Positions 58,360 to 64,000 of a DNA stretch of 64,000 bases are shown here, one piece after another. Numbering within the stretch: the first letter of the stretch is position 1; each line of letters starts with the position of its first letter. The position numbers and the translations under genes were made by a program. A model generated the notes under the pieces. That model was not told the DNA's origin. It made no database searches and worked only from the letters and a program-made list of their open reading frames with translations. This DNA comes from Ascarosepion bandense (Eukaryota > Mollusca > Cephalopoda > Sepiida > Sepiidae). The stretch is taken from contig JBBBDQ010000915.1 in assembly GCA_037127315.1 (NCBI GenBank), positions 709,501 through 773,500 on the forward strand. The letters run 5' to 3'.

Positions 58360-60330
58360 ATACAATCGTTATTAAATGAAATTTCAGCTTTTAGGAGACG
58401 TTAAATCTATAGAGTTAAAGTAGACTTTAGAAGTGACTGGAAACGGAACATAAATAGGAAATAATTGATAAATCCCTACTCTCTGAATTGGAACTAATAT
58501 CTTTTAGTATTTCAAGGATTAAAGGTATTCTTTTGGTCTTAGCTGATATATTTAATCACGTTAAACTTTCCCTATCTATATTGATAACATTTTTCCATCA
58601 GTCTAGAAAATTATTAATTATTCCAGCAAAACATTATTGTAGTTTCGATTAAAAGAATCATCTACTTTCAAAGTTAATTTCTTCATATCTAATAAACTGG
58701 TTTTGCTTTAAATCAGTTGCAGTGATCTGAAACGAAAATATATCAAAATCTCCTGAAAGTAAAGAGGATAATGCAAAATTTTATTATTTACTGTCATAAT
58801 ATTTTTCTGAATGAATCGATAGAATTAATATATTTTGTCACATTTGAATAGATATTTTAAATTCATGTTGGGTACAGCGTGTAATCTAAAATCATTTTAA
58901 AAGATTAAAATGCATGAAAAGCTTATCCAGTTTTAAATTAGTACTTTACAAAAAAAAGTAAAAATATTAGAAAGTAAAATTAATGGTTTCTAAAATGTAG
59001 TTATTGAAAAGAATTCGATAAATTTACTTAAAAATGGGATATGATTTAATCTCTAACAAAGTACCATATTTGAGGAATTGTTAAAAAACAACTGAAAACT
59101 ATCCCAGCTTTCAACCTACGGATCAATGATGACCACATAATGCGTCGATATGCACCCAGAATTTGTAAATGTATTTTACACATTTAAAAGTAACAAAAAT
59201 TTAAACAAACGCTGTGGCTACAAACGAAAATTGATACCGTTTCCGATATACTTCAGTGTATTTTTTGCTTGGTTTTAGTAGGTATTTGAGCGACACGGGA
59301 AAGCTGATATGTCAGGTTAATAGTTAAAACCTACCTCATGGCAACTCTCTACCGATCTAGTCATCACGATGCTTGACTGGCAATGCGAAAAGGTAACATC
59401 AGAAATATTTGTTTTACTGATGTTCGCCTAGAAAGAGCGGAGCAGAAATGCTTCTGATCTTGACGACGGTATTTAATATGCATCAGAAAACGGAAAACAT
59501 CAGAATTCGATTTTCTGTCGGATGACCCGAAAAGCTTTTATTTATTTACTTATTTCTTTTCATCGCTTTCGGTAAGGTTTTTTTCTAATGAAAAAAAAAA
59601 ACAACAGTTTCTTAACCCGAAACAGATGAGATTAAAAGAAATTAATGCATCTCCCCTCTATGTGGGTGTTTCAAACATAGTGTCACTGCATTATTTGTTT
59701 GTATATTTTTATAAATGTAATAAAGTAAAAATAACAATGGACACGAATTGTAATAAATAATTAAATAAGACTTACAAAACGCCCCAATGTAATATAATTG
59801 TTTTTTAAAACTTTCTGAGCATCATCTTCGTAAAAAGACTATCGAAATACAGCTCAGATCCAATTAGTTTAGATTAGGAGCTTTCATTTTACGAGAAATG
59901 CTAATGAGAGAAAGAGAGAGAGAGAGAGAATGAAATGATTAATGAAAAGAGGTTTCTTCTTTATTTAAACAAGTAGCCAATTTAATCTGACCACAGTCGA
60001 ATGACTTGTTAAACCGACTAAAGACGAGTCCACCCAATTCGACTTAATACGCACAAGTTTCATAGCTAGCTTGTTTTTATACTGCTTCATGGGTAGTCAT
60101 ATATTTATAGATCTACGTAAATTAATCTACCTGAATACGAGGTTTCAGAATACACGTTAAATTGAGATCAAACCATACTACTATTATATTCAGTTTTGAT
60201 ATTAAGTATTAGTCTGTTACCTGTTCAATTTAAGTTCTCTGAGATTCAAAACTATTGTCATAAATAATTGACACGAAATAAAAGTACAGGGAATTTGAAC
60301 AACCCAAAGTAAGATCGATTTTACTGTTAC
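58360..60330. other. Mostly unrecognised; possible PLE scrap at 59805-59865
   Basis: About 2 kb with little repeat signal. Minus-strand 'cgaagatgatgctcagaaag' (about 59816-59835) resembles PLE terminal repeats, weakly. A short (GA)n lies at 59910-59930. Confidence 0.4.
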
Positions 60331-60412
60331 TATTTGGAAGCAGTATAATTTTAAGATCATGGTACTCTAGGCCATATTCAAACCTGAGGTAACGCAAACA
60401 TTTCTAATTACC

Positions 60413-60479
60413 ATGGCCAAAACTGCCAAAGTTTGGAAATGGTGCTTCGTAGTAATGTTAGCAATTTGTTCATTCAATC
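60413..60479 (+). CDS. Candidate first coding exon of a secreted or membrane protein
   Basis: ATG in a good initiation context (ATTACCATGG) opens MAKTAKVWKWCFVVMLAICS then FN. This is a textbook signal peptide: two lysines in the n-region, then a hydrophobic core. It is followed directly by a consensus splice donor, C|GTAAGCAATG, at 60480. The frame closes within the presumed intron (TGA), so a splice is needed. TATAAT at 60344-60349 and a tiny upstream frame (ATG at 60359) precede it. The next exon must lie beyond recognisable sequence, possibly outside the window. It could be chance; there is no homology evidence. Confidence 0.35.
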
Positions 60480-60567
60480 GTAAGCAATGATAAGTACTTT
60501 TTAATTCTATTAACTAAAATATCGCAGTATGCTTAAGTTAATATCAAGGCAATGTTAAAATGTCTAT

Positions 60568-60568
<1 letters not shown>

Positions 60569-60616
<48 letters not shown>
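60569..60616. repeat. (TA)n microsatellite
   Basis: About 24 TA units, in the putative intron after the 60413 exon. A degenerate ~110-120-bp duplication ('atcaagg/aca..atgttaaaat.tctat' motif) recurs at 60541, 60658, 60720 and 60785. Confidence 0.85.
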
Positions 60617-60619
<3 letters not shown>

Positions 60620-61164
60620 ATTTATCTATCTAAAATATCGCGCTATTTTCAAGTTAATATCAAGAAATTGATATCTAATATCTATTTAATATATCACAGT
60701 ATTCTGAATTTATTTTATTGTCAAGAAAATATTAAAATATCTATTTATTTATCTATTTAATATTTTGCAAGTTTTTAGTTAATATCAAGACAGTATTAAA
60801 ATTTATCTATCCATCTCTCTATCTATTTAATATTTTTTTATGCAGTTTTATGATTACTTTCGCTCAGGACATGTCATCTTTGTGTGAATCAAACTTGCCT
60901 AAAGCATATTTACAAGCTTTTATTTATCTACTAACCATAGAACATCAAGTCTTGTAGCGTTTTTCAACCAATTGCTAGTATTGCTATTATCAAAAATGTT
61001 AAGAATTTTTAGGGTGGATTAGCATCTTGGAATGTGAATTCGACGACTGTTGCTCTGTTGTCATGTATACTAGGTTATAGTGGTCATTTGTGTAATAGTG
61101 TTTCTTATCTGTTTTCAACGTTTAACGTGGATAGTAACGAGTTAAGTGAAAAGTGTTCCTTTTA

Positions 61165-62120
61165 GCAATGACAACATATGCAAACATTGAACAGGCACAT
61201 ATGATTTTTACATACTGTCACGTTAATGGTAGTGGATGTGAGGCTGCATCGCTGTATCAGATTGCGTTTCATCCAAACTTCGCTAGTGTTTATCGTTGCG
61301 TTCCTTATACAGAATCTGAGTCATTGTGAACTATACATCGAGGAAAAACCGCGCGCTTGACCACTGAGATCAAATTATAGACACATCAAGTGGTTCCAAC
61401 ATGACGTACATCTCATAGTACCTCATGGGGGGGGGGTATTTCAAGTGCAGTTCCTTTATCCGTATCATTTGCAGCGTGTTTGGGGTTCTTCGTCATCACT
61501 CAAGGAAGATTTTTTGCCGATGGTTTATTACAAACTGCCGATCAGTTGTTTGTCTCTTCATTTTTGTTTAGGCTTGAGACAATATTTGAATAACAAGTTT
61601 ACGCAACGAACATTTCTAGGTGGATCGGAATTACCATGGTACAATACAGGCTAGACACTAGCATCAGTTTATGATTAATGTGTGGTCTGGAATTGTAGAT
61701 GACTGTATGGTAGGTACACCTGTACTCCATGTGTATCTTACAAAGGGACTTTATTTCGTGCGTCCTCCCGGAATGTATGCCTGATAATATGAAGACACAT
61801 ATGCATTATGTATGATAGAGTTCTAACGCATTTCAGTCACATTGTTCCCAATTCACGGGCTAAAATTTACCATGAAAGTTAGATAGGTAGGAGAGGACCG
61901 GTTTCATCGAGCTGCAGCGATCTCAATCCGTTAACTTTTTATCTGTGTGGCTACTTAAAACAATTTGTTTATGCAGCAGACATAATTAATGTAAAGTATC
62001 ATCGGGGCCCGTGAATCCATTCGACATCATGTTGGAGTATTTGAAAGGGTTACACACACAATAATCTGACGGGTGTGTGGGCGTATATAGAAGTAAGCAG
62101 AGGGCATTTTAAAATTTTTA
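61165..62120 (+). pseudogene. Tc1/mariner-related transposase fossil
   Basis: Plus-strand frames recover MTTYANIEQAHMIFTYCHVN at the N-terminus, then VQFLYPYHLQRVW and EDFLPM. A broken NVWSGIVDD stretch follows, then PPGMY, then GRRGPVSSSCSDLNPLTFYL and CGYLKQFVYAADI, and an RGHFKIF-like end. This matches a transposase family abundant in insects ('...YHYQRVQ.L...DF', 'W.GIVDD', 'RSPDLNPLDFFLWGYLK'). Many frameshifts and stops are present, and inverted-repeat ends were not found. The catalytic SPDLNPLD region reads CSDLNPLT, so a key acidic position appears lost. Confidence 0.75.
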
Positions 62121-62216
62121 ATGAGTTACTGTGTTGAGGAACAACAAGGGCTTTTGGGCATATATTTATATTAACATTTTACCTTGTGTGGTGTCAGAGA
62201 TATATTTAAACAGACG

Positions 62217-62217
62217 T

Positions 62218-62271
<54 letters not shown>
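62217..62271. repeat. (GATA)n microsatellite
   Basis: About 13 uninterrupted GATA units. Confidence 0.95.
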
Positions 62272-62272
<1 letters not shown>

Positions 62273-62274
62273 TA

Positions 62275-63042
62275 TGACATTAGAAATTGTGAATACGTTG
62301 TGGAAAGAATTCCCAGACATTAAACGGCATAAACATCTTTTAAATTCAGAAGAATCCCCAACTTGCTATTGCTAAAGCTGTCGTCTCCAAAGCACTTCTA
62401 CTAATGAATGACAATTTTTTTCAGTTGATGAGTTGTAACAGAAAGCTTTTCTTCCTATCTACCTCCAGCGTATGCACATGACACAACAGAATTTTTCTTC
62501 AACTCGTGCTCATGATTATAGTTGTGTAGATTCTGCAGAATTCAACGCAGTAAAAGAGCTGTAATAGGTTAAATCTAAAAGAAACGAAACTCTTAAGAAA
62601 AATCCCGCCAAAGCAAAATGACATTTGCTAGCCTTTCTTTCCTTCCGAAACTCGATTAATACAGCCGCTGCACGGCCGATAAACAAATCGAACATTAAAA
62701 CACTCTGTTTCGCTGAGAGAATTGGACCTACAATTGTTCAGTTTGGGAATTTTTCATCGTATGTAAATTACTATAATTTCGAAAGAAATGCTTAGAAAAT
62801 TATGTTCATTTGGTGCAGACGTTGAAAAAACTGCATCATGTAGCTGGCAGCCTTTTCAAAATGATTGAATGCGTTGGCAACACTTTTGCCACATAAATAC
62901 TTACAGATACAATCATTTCTATAAAGGTTTGATCACTGAGAATACATATCTAAAAAGCAAAATATATATATCTATATACATATATGTACACGAACACACA
63001 TATAACACACACGTATTAAATATGATACCTATATTTTAAACA

Positions 63043-63077
<35 letters not shown>

Positions 63078-63175
63078 GTAATGCATTTTTATTTATCAAT
63101 GCGGTAGATTTTATCACGGTAATCTTATTTCAAATATGGAATAACATTAAAAATGTTATCTATATATATCTATAT
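62275..63175. other. No gene; (TA)n at 63043-63074
   Basis: No recognised element apart from the TA tract. Confidence 0.5.
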
Positions 63176-63179
63176 ATAC

Positions 63180-63316
63180 CGAACGCCCATAGCCCAAGGG
63201 TAGAGTCGCCGACTGACGCCATTTCGGTCGGGTTTCAATCCTGGGTAAACAAGCAATCGGAGTCTAACCGTACTCATGAGCTGTGATACGGGGAAACGGA
63301 TCCGTCTGCGGATGAA
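63180..63316 (+). repeat. SINE family 1, reference copy with A and B boxes
   Basis: 'gcccatagcccaagggtaga' contains a pol III A box. 'ggtttcaatcc' (about 63231-63241) is a B box. The 3' end is 'gagctgtgatacggggaaac', 'ggatccgtctgcggatga'. TATA-rich sequence abuts both ends. tRNA-derived SINEs of this kind are described from octopus. Confidence 0.85.
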
Positions 63317-63402
63317 AAATATATAAAGAGTGAAAGAAAGTGAGAGAGGAAGAAAATAAGAGGGATAGAGACAGTGAAAGAGCAACAGAAAGCAATAATC
63401 AG

Positions 63403-63454
<52 letters not shown>
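63403..63454. repeat. (TA)n microsatellite
   Basis: About 26 TA units. Confidence 0.95.
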
Positions 63455-63456
<2 letters not shown>

Positions 63457-63459
63457 ATC

Positions 63460-64000
63460 CAGGTGAAGAGAACTAAGAGTTTTAGAATTCCGTTTTCTCC
63501 GGCATTTATTCTTAAAAAAGGTGCTTCATACAACATATATCGTAGAGCATAATATATTTATAATTAAATTTGATTTTTATTTAAAAATATATAATGTTTT
63601 TTCTTTATTTATTTGTTTTTAAAAGTCCTGAGATACATGAAACTAAAGAAAATATTCTTGTAACAAAAATGGATAAATTGCATCAGAAGAACACAGTCTA
63701 GACGGTGGTCCGAAGTGAATAAAAACTTTCCGTCAATACCCAAATATGTAACCTATATTTTCAAATTGTAAAAATATGAACTCAATCCTGATTAGTTAAC
63801 TGAAAATACACATAATTTTTTAAGCCGTCCCCTAACCATATTAACACTTTAAATAACATGCGTATCATTTTATGCATTGAAATGTAAATCATTTTCAAAA
63901 TAAGTCAACACTACATGATGACTAGGTAAAATCTCCAAACAAATATTTTCGTGTGGCAACGTAAATTAAATCAATTTTAAATAAAAACATATATATGTAT
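63460..64000. other. No gene recognised
   Basis: AT-rich sequence to the window end. Confidence 0.5.

Noticed and set aside
63180..63250. Possible functional tRNA gene from A and B boxes.
   Set aside because: No cloverleaf or anticodon stem could be drawn; repeated copies show it is a SINE head.

Overview
The window is AT-rich, gene-poor animal DNA made mostly of decayed transposable elements and long microsatellites ((TA)n, (GT)n, (GATA)n). The mix of two tRNA-derived SINE families, several Penelope-like elements (PLEs), APE-type and RLE-type LINEs, mariner/Tc1 fossils and very frequent (TA)n tracts points to a mollusc, most likely a cephalopod such as an octopus. This is inference from repeat content; no orthologous cellular gene was identified. 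There are no rRNA genes, true tRNA genes, CRISPR arrays or bacterial-style operons.

Layout. 1-7 kb: a ~0.8 kb repeat (inverted partner at 57 kb), a ~59-bp satellite with an inverted block, and a mariner fossil. 7-15 kb: a complete but broken Tc1-like element, a short TIR element, a perfect palindrome, a hammerhead-like RNA motif and a LINE 3' end. 15-31 kb: a promoter-like island, SINE clusters and LINE fragments, including one LINE inserted in another. 31-37 kb: a coding-like remnant, a mariner element with intact ends, and a purine-rich tract. 37-54 kb: PLE pieces in inverted arrangements, a Ty1/copia fossil with its 3' LTR, and a 3.1 kb TIR element (49446-52582) enclosing an intron-bearing transposase-like gene. 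54-64 kb: a CpG-rich LTR, more SINE and PLE pieces, a candidate first exon of a secreted protein, and a fossil transposase.

How the parts relate. The PLE fragments share a layout: degraded reverse transcriptase/GIY-YIG coding followed by a terminal repeat with a CUGANGA...GAAAC signature like a hammerhead ribozyme core. SINE copies nearly always abut (TA)n tracts, so SINE spread may have seeded many of the microsatellites. The observations I rank highest are the intron-containing TIR element, the hammerhead-like motifs, and the signal-peptide exon at 60413.
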